From contig DBGO01000017.1 of assembly GCA_002295925.1 (NCBI GenBank), forward strand, positions 1-64,000: a stretch of 64,000 nt of DNA, given 5' to 3'. This DNA is from Flavobacteriales bacterium UBA852. Its GTDB lineage: Bacteria; Bacteroidota; Bacteroidia; Flavobacteriales_E; Vicingaceae. Made by a program: the position numbers and the translations under genes. The notes under the pieces were generated by a model. The model worked only from the letters and a program-made list of their open reading frames with translations, was not told the DNA's origin and ran no database searches. Positions within the stretch are counted from its first letter, which is position 1, and each line of letters opens with the position of its first letter. Shown in pieces: positions 54,101-62,258 of this stretch.

Positions 54101-54599
54101 TTAACCATTCTTCTTCGGCAGGAACTTCCCATTTGTATTTTTGGGCGCCCATATAATTAAGTGCATTTTGCAATGCTGTATTCTCACTTAAATTACGGTG
54201 TTCAGAAACGTAATTTGTAACTATTTCTCCGTTGATACTTGTAATTAATCCGTTTTTGGTATGCACGATAAACATTCCGAGTTGTACCGGATGGTTATTT
54301 ATCAATTGTTTACATCTGTAATGCGTAAAACCCAATTTATCTTTTTGTTCTTCAAGGACGATATAATCAAAATCTTGATTTTCGAAAAACTGATTGATGT
54401 ATGGTTTTAGTTTGTAAAATGGAATTTCGGCGCCTTTTCGAAATTCGATATAATTAGGAATCTTAAAGTTATCTTTAAAACGAAGTTTATATGCTTCGGG
54501 AATAATTTCGGCGGCTTTTTGACCGGTTAAAACAGTTTCGCCGGCAAAAATAAAAAACGACGAAATCAATAAAGAAATACTTAAAATAAGCTTTTTCAT
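51111..54599 (-). CDS. T9SS-exported M4 (thermolysin-like) metalloprotease
   Basis: A 1162-residue secreted zinc protease from ATG 54599 (the frame is open 19 codons further). Signal peptide about 1-20. FTP/PepSY propeptide at about 25-235. M4 catalytic domain at about 240-560 with HEVTHGLTSNTA (375-386) and the third ligand in GALNESFSDIFG; GGVHTNSGVQNYWYY holds the transition-state His region. A PKD domain, a CUB domain (about 645-775) and a second PKD domain (YTANGTYTVTLTATN) follow. Type A T9SS sorting domain at about 1090-1162 (YPNPNSGQFYL, ILYDILGKEQN). Single gene with its own terminator. Confidence 0.94.
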   Translation of the reverse strand: MKKLILSISLLISSFFIFAGETVLTGQKAAEIIPEAYKLRFKDNFKIPNYIEFRKGAEIPFYKLKPYINQFFENQDFDYIVLEEQKDKLGFTHYRCKQLINNHPVQLGMFIVHTKNGLITSINGEIVTNYVSEHRNLSENTALQNALNYMGAQKYKWEVPAEEEWLKIEQNNPNATYYPVAETVYMHPDADFSQTPQLTYKFNIYAHKPLARKEVYVSAQTGEIIFVQDLIHHADAVGTAVTGYSGTQTITADNTGTTYRLRETGRGNGIQTYNCQTGTSYASAVDFTDSDNFWNNVNGNYDQYATDAHWGAEMTYDYYLTQHNRNSIDGNGFALLSYVHYDSNYGNAFWDGQRMTYGDGSSGSTPFTALDIAGHEVTHGLTSNTAQLVYQNESGALNESFSDIFGVSVEWFGRPNNANWTMGEDLGFIIRDMSNPNAQGDPDTYQGTNWYTGTADNGGVHTNSGVQNYWYYLMVNGGSGTNDLGNTYNVSGIGFASASAIAFRNLTVYLTSSSNYADARFYAIQSAVDLFGGCSPEVATTTDAWYAVGVGQPYSPNTVANFSADQTQICSAPATVSFTNLSVNGNNFWWDFGDGNTSTNINPQHTYNNYGTYTVTLIADGGTCGIDTIIQTQYITIDSALPCIVTMPNNGNAPTQSSCSGTVYDSGGNNGNYGANEDSYITISPVGASTVTISFPQFDIEAGSGSTCDYDFIEIFDGNSTNAPSLGKYCNTTGNPGSITSTGGSITVHFHSDPGVEQAGFEMTWQCTLPTAPPTANFTADNPSTCTGLVNFTDLSTNGPTSWSWDFGDGNTSNLQNPTHQYTANGTYTVTLTATNANGSDVATQTSYITVNMPQAPVVSDDTVCVNQSTTLTASAPDSIVWYSDANASNTIGLGSTYTTPNLSSTTTYYVQNILPAQIQNVGKPDNSGGGAMFNNYQYLIFDALQQVEIVSVVVYANSTANRTIELRDNTGTVLQATTINIPSGTQRVNLNFIVPPGNNYQLGVSQNSTIDMYRNNAGTNYPYTIPGLVSITQSSASTNPTGYYYFFYDWEVKAADCTSPIVPVTVTVDNCTPTSTAQLSENATFKTYPNPNSGQFYLTGNLSNVQQVILYDILGKEQNISVQQLSKRKQLIQLNDFAKGVYHLVIIEKDGTQTVEKLVVR

Positions 54600-54817
54600 A
54601 ACAGAAAGTTTAATTATTTGAAATTTTGTTGTGGAAATATAGTCATTTTCTTCCAAATAAAAAAATGAAATTTTACACTTTGTTAAATTCCGAAAATTTT
54701 GTTTTGTTTATGCTATATTTTTAAGAAAATCAATTCATAAACTATTTTCTTCTGTATTAAAATGCCGTTAGAAAAATTTATTCCGGACAGTTGCACCATA
54801 TTTTTTATTTTTGGCGT

Positions 54818-54825
54818 TATCTTTG
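54818..54825 (+). promoter_or_regulatory. Bacteroidota -7 promoter element
   Basis: TATCTTTG, a full match to TAnnTTTG, 22 bases before the aminopeptidase ATG. A TTG at 54791 lies 24 bases upstream, slightly far for a -33 box. Confidence 0.5.
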
Positions 54826-54847
54826 ATTTATTCAGATACCAAACACC

Positions 54848-56290
54848 ATGAAAAAAATACTTTTTTATTTTACGTGCATTATTATTTCTCATTCTGTTTT
54901 TTCACAAAATGATGATTCTTCTATTATTATCGACAAAGAAGAAAAGCCCTTTTATGATGAAGACCTGTTGCCTGCAGATTTTTTTACCTGTAGAAGAAAG
55001 GCATTACGCGATTCAATGCCTGCAAATTCTGTAGCCATTATATTTTCAAACCCGGTTAGAAACCGCTCTAACGATGTTGATTACGAATATCATCAAAACC
55101 CCGATTTTTACTACTTGACAGGATTTACAGAGCCCAACGCTATTCTAATTGTATTTAAAGAGGAACATAATTTTGGCGATTTTACAACAGATGAAATCAT
55201 TTTTGTGCCCGAGCGCGACCCCAAAGAAGAAGTATGGACAGGAAAACGATTAGGCACTAATGGTGTAGAAAAATATCTTAAAATCAAAAAAGCACTGCCA
55301 AATACTAAATTTCGTGATTTTGAAATTGTGTTTAAGAAATTTGACAAAGTATTATTGGAAAGACTTCCGGAAGGTGTTGCCAATGATGAGAAAAATCCGG
55401 GCGACTTGTTTTCTATGTTACAATCATTAAACATGAAGTTGGAAAAAGCAAAAAATACCGATTTACATAAACTGGATTATTATTTGGCTTCGATGCGTCA
55501 AGTAAAACAACCCGAAGAAATAGAAATGCTCAAAAAAGCTATTGATATAACATGCGATGCGCAAATTACGCTAATGAAACATCTTAAACCCGGAATGACC
55601 GAATACCAAACCGAAGCAATAGTTGAATATGTTTTTAAGCATCATGGTGCAGAATATCCCGGATTCCCTTCTATTCAAGGCAGTGGAGAAAATTCTTGCA
55701 TACTGCATTACACATCGAACCGAAAACCCTTATACAGTAACAACTTGCTTGTATCGGACATAGGCGCCGAATACCACGGTTATACTGCCGATGTTACCCG
55801 AACTTTGCCAGTTGACGGTAAATTTTCTCCCGAAGAAAAAGCCATTTACAATATTGTGTTGGAAGCACAACAAGCCGGAATTGATGCCTGCAAAAAGGGG
55901 AATAAATTTTGGGACCCGCATAAAGCTGCACAAGCTGTTATTGCCAAAAGATTGCTTGAATTAGGCATAATAAAACATTCTTACGAAGTAAATAAATATT
56001 TCATTCACGGAACATCTCATTATTTAGGGTTGGATGTCCACGATGCCGGACTGTATAATTCATTACAACCTGGTAATGTAATAACCGTTGAGCCGGGCAT
56101 TTACATTCCTGCCGGTTCCGATTGTGACCCAAAATGGTGGAACATTGGCGTACGGATTGAAGATGATATTTTAATTACCGAAGACCAACCGGAAGTGCTT
56201 TCGAGTAAAGCACCGCGTAAAGTTGAAGAAATTGAAAACCTGATGCAACAAGCTCAACAATCTGTTATTGAAGAAGTAGAGCAACAATAA
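54848..56290 (+). CDS. exported aminopeptidase P (M24B Xaa-Pro aminopeptidase)
   Basis: A 480-residue metallopeptidase that removes an N-terminal residue before proline. Signal peptide 1-19 (ends HSVFSQ) puts it in the periplasm, unlike cytoplasmic PepP. N-terminal AMP_N domain (DYEYHQNPDFYYLTGF, RDPKEEVWTG) at about 30-190; pita-bread domain at about 215-460 with metal ligands in DIGAEYHGYTADVTRT, HGTSHYLGLDVHD, VEPGIYIP and the final GVRIEDD. Metal residues are complete. The CTD-only gene follows after 63 bases. Confidence 0.92.
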   Translation: MKKILFYFTCIIISHSVFSQNDDSSIIIDKEEKPFYDEDLLPADFFTCRRKALRDSMPANSVAIIFSNPVRNRSNDVDYEYHQNPDFYYLTGFTEPNAILIVFKEEHNFGDFTTDEIIFVPERDPKEEVWTGKRLGTNGVEKYLKIKKALPNTKFRDFEIVFKKFDKVLLERLPEGVANDEKNPGDLFSMLQSLNMKLEKAKNTDLHKLDYYLASMRQVKQPEEIEMLKKAIDITCDAQITLMKHLKPGMTEYQTEAIVEYVFKHHGAEYPGFPSIQGSGENSCILHYTSNRKPLYSNNLLVSDIGAEYHGYTADVTRTLPVDGKFSPEEKAIYNIVLEAQQAGIDACKKGNKFWDPHKAAQAVIAKRLLELGIIKHSYEVNKYFIHGTSHYLGLDVHDAGLYNSLQPGNVITVEPGIYIPAGSDCDPKWWNIGVRIEDDILITEDQPEVLSSKAPRKVEEIENLMQQAQQSVIEEVEQQ

Positions 56291-56353
56291 TTTTTTAAAA
56301 TACATTGTTGGGCGCTACAACTTATTTGATTATTTTTACGTCCGTTATAATAG

Positions 56354-56740
56354 ATGAAAAAACTGCTTATTTATACCATTCTTTTATTCCCGTTTGCCGG
56401 GATGGCTCAAAGTGAAGATAATTCGCCTTTGGCAAAAATTCCCAATGTATTTTCTCCTAATGGGGATGGTATTAACGACCAATTTATTGTACATTTTGAT
56501 ACAACTTTTCAAGTGAAATACGTAAAAATCACATTTTTTAACCGTTACGGTCAAATTGTTCACGAAAGAGAAATTCCTGAAATTGCATTAAAAGATAATC
56601 CGCTTTCAACCTTTTATTTATGGGACGGAACAACCAATGCAGGCGTAAATGTTCCGGACGGAACGTATTTTTATATCTTGGAATACCAAACCAACACTTC
56701 TACTGCTGAAAAAACAGGTACTGTCAGCGTTTTAAGATAA
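56354..56740 (+). CDS. CTD-only T9SS protein (gliding-motility C-terminal domain)
   Basis: A 128-residue exported protein that is almost only a sorting domain. Signal peptide 1-18 (ends GMAQS). Residues about 28-128 form the gliding-motility-associated C-terminal domain (IPNVFSPNGDGINDQF, FFNRYGQIVHERE, LWDGTTNAGVNVPDGTYFY). Nothing acts as cargo between signal and CTD. It follows the aminopeptidase gene on the same strand by 63 bases. Possible roles: decoy or competitor for the T9SS translocon, small surface protein, or fragment of a former adhesin. Confidence 0.85.
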   Translation: MKKLLIYTILLFPFAGMAQSEDNSPLAKIPNVFSPNGDGINDQFIVHFDTTFQVKYVKITFFNRYGQIVHEREIPEIALKDNPLSTFYLWDGTTNAGVNVPDGTYFYILEYQTNTSTAEKTGTVSVLR

Positions 56741-56743
56741 TTT

Positions 56744-57262
56744 TTACAAAGCATTTTCCAAACAATTGCACCCAAATACTTCATCAACAAAATGCTTTAA
56801 TTCGTGCATTTCATCTTTGGCTAATTTTTTCCCCTCAAGGGCAAATAACCATAAAACAACCATACCGATTAGCGAAACAGGAACCAACCAAAATCCCCAC
56901 ATAGGTTGATGAATAGTGTATTGAGCAAAACCAAGCATTAACCCGAAAAATGCCAGCACTCCCAAACCAATATAACCAAACATAAACATTGTCCAAACTT
57001 TTGGTGCGGGTGCAATCAAACAACGAACCAGTGTTTTGCCTGTATCCAAGTCTTCTTCCAACATAATATCCATTTGCGGACTCCAAAAATGTTGGTACTT
57101 TTTGTAAAAACGCAATATAATATGGTGCTCCATTACCGAGCCGAATATCCGCTTTTCCTTTTGTCTACTTAATTTTTCATGAAACAAGTCGATAATTTGT
57201 TTTGAATTATAATCCGAAACAAACTTATAACGCGGACGAAATGCTAATTGATTGGCTTGCAT
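56744..57262 (-). CDS. hypothetical two-helix membrane protein
   Basis: A 172-residue protein with an N-terminal soluble domain (1-85, FRPRYKFVSDYNSKQIIDLF then IILRFYKKYQHFWSPQM) and two membrane helices at about 91-114 and 120-142, ending in a cytoplasmic tail with a CNC pair (GCNCLENAL). No family recognised. Convergent with the CTD-only gene (three-base gap); 24 bases downstream of the outer-membrane barrel gene on the same strand. Confidence 0.6.
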   Translation of the reverse strand: MQANQLAFRPRYKFVSDYNSKQIIDLFHEKLSRQKEKRIFGSVMEHHIILRFYKKYQHFWSPQMDIMLEEDLDTGKTLVRCLIAPAPKVWTMFMFGYIGLGVLAFFGLMLGFAQYTIHQPMWGFWLVPVSLIGMVVLWLFALEGKKLAKDEMHELKHFVDEVFGCNCLENAL

Positions 57263-57286
57263 TTCATAAAAATAATAAAAATTTTC

Positions 57287-58021
57287 TTAAAAGAAAATAC
57301 TCAATAATATACCGGCAGTGCTGTTCACAGAAAAACCACCAAATTTTGATTTATCAATACTTTTAGTAAAGGTTGATGTTGACTGCCCGCTTATTGGTGT
57401 ATTTACGGTTGTTTCACTGTAATCGCCACCAAAACGCTGTACTTGATATCCGATTTGATATTCGGCTCCAATGGCAAAATTTCTTGAAATGAAATAATTA
57501 AACCCAACAATGCCTGACAAGCCAAAAACAGCTCCACCATCTTGCTGAATGATATGCTGACGAGTTGCTGTTCCGGTATTATCCGATGTTTTTTCATCAA
57601 CATTGATTTTTGTTTTACCAATGGCGCCTACCACAAAATCTGCTCCTACATAAGGGTCTAATCGACGAGTTTTGCCCAAGTGTTTTTCTATACCCAAAGT
57701 AAGGGTAAAATCAAATCGTTTTTGAACGGAATCCATAGTTACCAATGCTGTTCCGATACTGTCGGAAGTACTCCATTTATTATTGATGGAATATATACCA
57801 AATCCTGTTCGCAAAGCCAAATCATCTTTTATATAATATCTTCCCAAAATGGCATTGTTATTATTTTTATCTGTTAAACTTCCCAACGAAATATTATTTA
57901 TCAATCCAGTAAGGTTAAAAGTAACGCCTACGTTTTTGGCATGTGGTTTTAGGGTGTCTTGTTGCCCAAAAGTTAAAATTGAAACGGCAACAAATGTAAA
58001 TACTAAAGCAAATTTTTTCAT
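57287..58021 (-). CDS. outer-membrane beta-barrel protein
   Basis: A 244-residue exported protein with signal peptide 1-19 (ends FGQQ) and eight or so amphipathic strands (GVTFNLTGLINN, LALRTGFGIYSI, FDFTLTLGIEKHLG, FVVGAIGKTKI, GLSGIVGFNYF, AIGAEYQIGY), ending in GGFSVNSTAGILLSIFF with a terminal Phe, as in OmpX/OmpA-type barrels. Function unknown. Confidence 0.8.
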   Translation of the reverse strand: MKKFALVFTFVAVSILTFGQQDTLKPHAKNVGVTFNLTGLINNISLGSLTDKNNNNAILGRYYIKDDLALRTGFGIYSINNKWSTSDSIGTALVTMDSVQKRFDFTLTLGIEKHLGKTRRLDPYVGADFVVGAIGKTKINVDEKTSDNTGTATRQHIIQQDGGAVFGLSGIVGFNYFISRNFAIGAEYQIGYQVQRFGGDYSETTVNTPISGQSTSTFTKSIDKSKFGGFSVNSTAGILLSIFF

Positions 58022-58132
58022 TTCTTATTTTTTTAAACAGGTCTTATCACGCTAAAATTACAGAATTATTGTAAAGATTTATTTTTTTAATTTAATTCTT
58101 ATTTAACAAATAGTTTTTGGTGTTTATCAAAG

Positions 58133-59686
58133 ATGAATGTATATTTACGTTTACGTAAAAAATTGCCTATGCCCATACTTAATTCCATATTCGGTTGGAT
58201 AATAAAAAAACGCATTCATCAAATTGAACTTTTTAAGAAATATCCTATTGATGTTCAAAACGAATGGATGCACAAACTCATTGACACTGCCAAAAATACT
58301 GAATACGGCAAAAAATATGGTTTTAAAGATATACGTACAAACAATGATTTTAAACAAAATATTCCAATAAACGATTACGACAGTATTAAAGAATATATTA
58401 TTCGCATAAAGCAAGGCGAACAAAATATTTTGTGGCCCACAGAAATTAAATGGTTTGCCAAATCAAGCGGCACAACATCGGATAAAAGCAAGTTTATTCC
58501 GGTGAGTAAAGAATCGCTAACCGAGTGCCATTTTAAGGGCGGAAAAGATATGCTGGCATTGTATTACAACCAAAATCCTAACAGTGAGATTTTTGCCGGA
58601 AAATCATTGGTAATTGGCGGAAGCAGTCAAGTAAACCGTTTCAGTACCGATTCATATTACGGCGATTTATCGGCAATTTTAATCAAAAACCTTCCCTTTT
58701 GGGTAGAAAACCGGCGTGTTCCCGAACTCTCTATTGCGTTGATGGACCAATGGGAAGAAAAAATCGAAAAACTAGCACAATCCACTATTAATGAAGATGT
58801 TACCAACATATCCGGAGTTCCTTCCTGGACACTTATTTTACTGAACAGAATTTTGGAAATTACCGGCAAAAACAACATTAAAGACGTTTGGCCCAACTTG
58901 GAACTTTTTATTCACGGCGGTGTAAGTTTTATTCCATACAAAGCACAATTTGAACAAATTATTGCTTCGCCAATGAATTATATGGAAACCTATAATGCTT
59001 CGGAAGGATTTTTTGGTATTCAAGATGATTTGAGCCGTTCCGACCTGTTGTTGATGCTCGACTACGGAATTTTTTATGAGTTCATTCCCGAAGAAGATTT
59101 TGACAGTGAAAATCCTAAAACTTTAACTCTCAACGAGGTTGAAACGGGCAAAAATTACGCATTGGTAATAAGCACCAATGGCGGCTTATGGCGATATAAA
59201 ATTGGCGACACCATAATGTTTACCTCAACCAATCCTTACAAAATAAAAGTTACCGGACGCACAAAAATGTTTATCAATATATGTGGCGAAGAGGTTATTA
59301 TTGACAATGCCGAAAAAGCCATTGTGATGGCATGCGAAAAATCCGGTGCCTTGGTAAATGATTTTACAGGCGGCCCAGTGTATTTGGAAAACAACAAAAG
59401 CGGCGGACATGAATGGATAATTGAGTTTGAAAAATTTCCGCAGGATATTGATTATTTTACAGAAGTTTTTGATAATGCCTTGAAAAATCTCAATTCGGAC
59501 TATGAAGCCAAACGCTATGGTGATATGGCTTTAAAAAGACCAATTATTCACGCTGTGCCAAAAGGTACTTTTTACAATTGGATGAAAAGCCGAAACAAAC
59601 TGGGCGGGCAAAACAAAGTGCCGCGCTTGGCAAATAATCGTAAATATTTGGACCAAATTTTGCAATTTATTCAAGAAAATAAATAA
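58133..59686 (+). CDS. GH3 family acyl-adenylate amido synthetase-like protein
   Basis: A 517-residue protein of the GH3 family (plant enzymes that conjugate amino acids to jasmonate or auxin through an acyl-adenylate). P-loop-like AKSSGTTSDKSKFIPVS at about 111-127, ETYNASEGFFG at about 286, DYGIFYEFIP and GLWRYKIGDTIMF toward the C-terminal domain, with GRTKMFINICGEEV following. The bacterial substrate is unknown. A TTG-started secreted protein gene follows after six bases. Confidence 0.85.
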   Translation: MNVYLRLRKKLPMPILNSIFGWIIKKRIHQIELFKKYPIDVQNEWMHKLIDTAKNTEYGKKYGFKDIRTNNDFKQNIPINDYDSIKEYIIRIKQGEQNILWPTEIKWFAKSSGTTSDKSKFIPVSKESLTECHFKGGKDMLALYYNQNPNSEIFAGKSLVIGGSSQVNRFSTDSYYGDLSAILIKNLPFWVENRRVPELSIALMDQWEEKIEKLAQSTINEDVTNISGVPSWTLILLNRILEITGKNNIKDVWPNLELFIHGGVSFIPYKAQFEQIIASPMNYMETYNASEGFFGIQDDLSRSDLLLMLDYGIFYEFIPEEDFDSENPKTLTLNEVETGKNYALVISTNGGLWRYKIGDTIMFTSTNPYKIKVTGRTKMFINICGEEVIIDNAEKAIVMACEKSGALVNDFTGGPVYLENNKSGGHEWIIEFEKFPQDIDYFTEVFDNALKNLNSDYEAKRYGDMALKRPIIHAVPKGTFYNWMKSRNKLGGQNKVPRLANNRKYLDQILQFIQENK

Positions 59687-59692
59687 TCGCCA

Positions 59693-60487
59693 TTGAACAA
59701 ACTCTTGCACATAATCATTTTTCCGGCACTGTTAATGTCGTTTAATCACTTGTTTTCCCAACAAAACGATACGCTCAAGTTACATGAAAAATTCAATCAT
59801 ATTACAGCAGATGAATTGAACAACATTTATATTTGGAATGATGAAAATCTGAAAAAATATGATTTTATCAATCGTCAACAATTTATTTACAACAATATTT
59901 CGCTCGGCAGCATCTATCAGATTGATGCTTATAATCCCATGAAAATTTTGGTATTTCATGCCGACTTCAACACCATTATCACGCTTGATAATACATTGAC
60001 TCAAAATGGTTCGGAAATTAACTTATCCGATTATGATTTAGATAATACATCACTGATTTGCCGTTCTTACAACAATGGCATTTGGTGTTTCGACCCGGTT
60101 TTGTTTAAGCTCATTCGATTTGACAACACCATGCAGTTGACCAACGAAGTGGAATACATCCAAAACATTATAGAAAATTATGATTCGATATTTTTTATGA
60201 CAGAAAATAATGATTTTCTTTATCTTCAATCACCTTCCGAAGTATATGTTTTTGACAAATTTGGCAGTTACCTGAAACGCTTGCCCATAGCATCGGAATA
60301 CAAAATTGCTGTGTTTGAAAGCGGCATTTTTTTCATTAAAAACCAAGCACTTTATTTTTATTCATTTAAAAATATTGATATCCAAAAAGTATCAGTAGAA
60401 ATTCCTTTTAAACCCACCGATTTTGCCATTGCCAACAAAATGCTCTATTTGTTGACGGACAAATACATTATAAAGAAAAAACTTTGA
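59693..60487 (+). CDS. exported beta-propeller-like hypothetical protein
   Basis: A 264-residue protein starting at TTG 59693. Signal peptide about 1-22 (ends LFSQQ). The mature part has repeated short beta units with aromatic-rich strands (NNIYIWNDENLKKYD, NPMKILVFHADFNTIITLD, NGIWCFDPVLFKLIRFD, SEVYVFDKFG), which looks like a beta-propeller. No enzyme motif is visible. It is six bases behind the GH3-like gene, likely one operon. Confidence 0.7.
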   Translation: MNKLLHIIIFPALLMSFNHLFSQQNDTLKLHEKFNHITADELNNIYIWNDENLKKYDFINRQQFIYNNISLGSIYQIDAYNPMKILVFHADFNTIITLDNTLTQNGSEINLSDYDLDNTSLICRSYNNGIWCFDPVLFKLIRFDNTMQLTNEVEYIQNIIENYDSIFFMTENNDFLYLQSPSEVYVFDKFGSYLKRLPIASEYKIAVFESGIFFIKNQALYFYSFKNIDIQKVSVEIPFKPTDFAIANKMLYLLTDKYIIKKKL

Positions 60488-60503
60488 TGGCTCTTCCTGT
60501 TTT

Positions 60504-60965
60504 TTAAAACATTCCGGTTGAAAGCATCACTCCAAACCACACCAAAATTAAGGACAACAGAAAAGTTACGTACCCACTGATTTTGGCTCTTAACTTTATA
60601 TTTTTATACGAAAAATCATCTTTTTCGATAGCATTGAGCATATATTTTTCATGATAATTATTCGCCAACCACATTAATACAAAAAGGATAAGCTTTGTAA
60701 GCACTGTTTTGCCATAAGCGGTTTGAAACAAGGTTGAAAAACTTCCCATCTTTACATAGTACATGGCTAATCCGGTAATAATTATCATTGCCAATACAAC
60801 GTGACCGACTTTACGAAACCGGATTCCGGCTTTGATAATGATATTTTCTCTGTCAGAAGAATTTTTTAATACCGGTAATATAACCAAAGGCAAAAACAAC
60901 TGCCCTCCTACCCAAAGACTGATGAGCAGGAGGTGTAAATATTTAAAAAGGGCAAATGCTGTCAT
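60504..60965 (-). CDS. CopD-like membrane protein
   Basis: A 153-residue membrane protein with four helices (about 5-30, 50-72, 83-103, 128-150). YLHLLLISLWVGGQLFLPLVILP at the start and GKTVLTKLILFVLMW resemble the CopD/YndE-type family; GHVVLAMI and YHEKYML hold further His. Family members are linked to copper or heme handling, but no metal site is proven here. One base from the RIC gene, so translationally linked to the stress operon. Confidence 0.7.
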   Translation of the reverse strand: MTAFALFKYLHLLLISLWVGGQLFLPLVILPVLKNSSDRENIIIKAGIRFRKVGHVVLAMIIITGLAMYYVKMGSFSTLFQTAYGKTVLTKLILFVLMWLANNYHEKYMLNAIEKDDFSYKNIKLRAKISGYVTFLLSLILVWFGVMLSTGMF

Positions 60966-61688
60966 TTAGCTAATTTTTTGCTCCAATTTAATTGCTTTTG
61001 GGAAAAGGATATTATTTTCCAAATGAACATGTTTGTGTAAATCTTCTTCAAATTCTTTTAATTTAGAATAAAGTACGCGGTAAGTGTTGCAAGCATATTC
61101 GGGCGGTGTGTAATTATTGCTCAACCGGGCAATTTTCTTAAAATTATCGCCTGCCGAATCATGTTCGTGCTCCATCATTGCTATTGGATTTTTTACCGTT
61201 CCAAAAGGTGCTTCAACATATTCGTCGTTAAATAAAGCTTTTTCCAATTTTTTGATATAAGGAAACAATATTAATTCTTCCTTGCGCAAATGGGCAGCCA
61301 ATTCTTGAGCAGTTTCGGTAAAGAGTTTATTTATCTCAATAGTCTCAGGATTATGATTTCCGTGTACTTTAGCAACTTTATTGGAAAACTCTTGAATACT
61401 CTGCAAATTGTCAAGTACATATTTATGATGTACCTGCTCAATATAATCCGCCAAATCGGTTAATGACATGGAATTAAAATCCGGTTCGTTACTGCTTTCT
61501 TTTTCATCATCCAATGATGCTAAATCTTTAATTAAACTTGAAACATCAACATTTTTGTTTTGGCAAGCTTCTTCAATAGTTTTACCGCCTCCACAACAGA
61601 AATCCAATCCGTATTTTTTAAAAACTGTTGCTTTACGATAATCTTCGGCTACTAATTCACCGATTTTTTTGTCTCTTAAATCTTCCAT
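60966..61688 (-). CDS. ric: di-iron Fe-S cluster repair protein RIC (ScdA/YtfE)
   Basis: Repairs iron-sulfur clusters damaged by nitric oxide or peroxide. N-terminal ScdA_N domain with YGLDFCCGGGKTIEEAC (Cys pair at about 30-31), then a hemerythrin-like four-helix bundle: H in EQVHHKYV, H-x-x-x-E in HLRKEELILFP, HEHDSAGD and HVHLENNILFPK, giving the di-iron ligands. 240 residues, normal for the family. Upstream on the same strand (22 bases) is a PNPOx-like gene; an FNR-type dyad precedes the operon. Confidence 0.94.
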   Translation of the reverse strand: MEDLRDKKIGELVAEDYRKATVFKKYGLDFCCGGGKTIEEACQNKNVDVSSLIKDLASLDDEKESSNEPDFNSMSLTDLADYIEQVHHKYVLDNLQSIQEFSNKVAKVHGNHNPETIEINKLFTETAQELAAHLRKEELILFPYIKKLEKALFNDEYVEAPFGTVKNPIAMMEHEHDSAGDNFKKIARLSNNYTPPEYACNTYRVLYSKLKEFEEDLHKHVHLENNILFPKAIKLEQKIS

Positions 61689-61710
61689 AATTTTATTTTT
61701 TATTTGATTA

Positions 61711-62118
61711 TTAATTTTTATACCATTCTATTTTTTTACTGATACCTTTATTAAAGAGCGAACATTTGATGTACTCCAATTCAATTTGCCAAAAGCTGGT
61801 TTTTGCCGGTCGGGCAAATGGAAAACGTTTAAAATACAACTCCTTATATTGTTTGGCGGTGGTTTCGATTATTTTGCCGGTAAATTGTAATCCTTCGGTA
61901 TGCATTGCACCTTTTAGCCGATAAATGGTACCAGCAACCGATTTATTTTTCATAGCCATTTGCAAATGCTTAGTTGACTTATCGCCAATAATTATCAAAT
62001 GGTTATTTTGCCAATCTACCGCATAAAAACTGTTGGCACAATACGGTAAACCATCTGCACACATACAAATGGTCAGTACATTTTCTTCAGCTAAAATTTC
62101 TTTTATTTTTTCGTGCAT
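61711..62118 (-). CDS. PNPOx-like (YhbP/HugZ-type) flavin-binding-fold protein
   Basis: A 135-residue split-barrel protein of the pyridoxamine-5'-phosphate oxidase-like superfamily. Strand pattern VLTICMCADGLPYCANSFYAVDW, HLIIIGDKSTKHLQMAM, and EGLQFTGKIIE resembles YhbP-type small proteins. These bind FMN or heme in some cases; the ligand here is not known. First gene of the operon with RIC and CopD-like, with the promoter just upstream. Confidence 0.75.
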   Translation of the reverse strand: MHEKIKEILAEENVLTICMCADGLPYCANSFYAVDWQNNHLIIIGDKSTKHLQMAMKNKSVAGTIYRLKGAMHTEGLQFTGKIIETTAKQYKELYFKRFPFARPAKTSFWQIELEYIKCSLFNKGISKKIEWYKN

Positions 62119-62126
62119 AGTGTTTT

Positions 62127-62134
62127 CAAAATTA
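62127..62134 (-). promoter_or_regulatory. Bacteroidota -7 element of the stress operon
   Basis: On the minus strand TAATTTTG, a full match to TAnnTTTG, eight bases before the PNPOx-like ATG, so the leader is very short. Confidence 0.5.
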
Positions 62135-62156
62135 CATTTCTTGCCAAATGCAAAAT

Positions 62157-62170
62157 ATGATAAAAATCAT
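62157..62170. promoter_or_regulatory. FNR/CRP-type operator dyad
   Basis: Perfect inverted repeat ATGAT-AAAA-ATCAT. Its core TGATnnnnATCA equals the FNR consensus (TTGATnnnnATCAA less the outer T/A). Its centre is about 33 bases upstream of the -7 element centre, so near -40, where class II activators bind. Confidence 0.55.
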
Positions 62171-62207
62171 TTAATGTTTATGAAAAAGTAAAATCCTTCT
62201 GACATTA

Positions 62208-62236
62208 TTGTTATCCTGACAATATCATTAACTTTA
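62208..62236 (+). promoter_or_regulatory. candidate promoter for the LptF/G gene
   Basis: TTG (62208-62210), 18 bases, TAACTTTA (62229-62236): a one-mismatch version of the Bacteroidota promoter, 22 bases before the GTG start. Confidence 0.35.
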
Positions 62237-62258
62237 CAGCGTTTAGATTTCCTTATTT

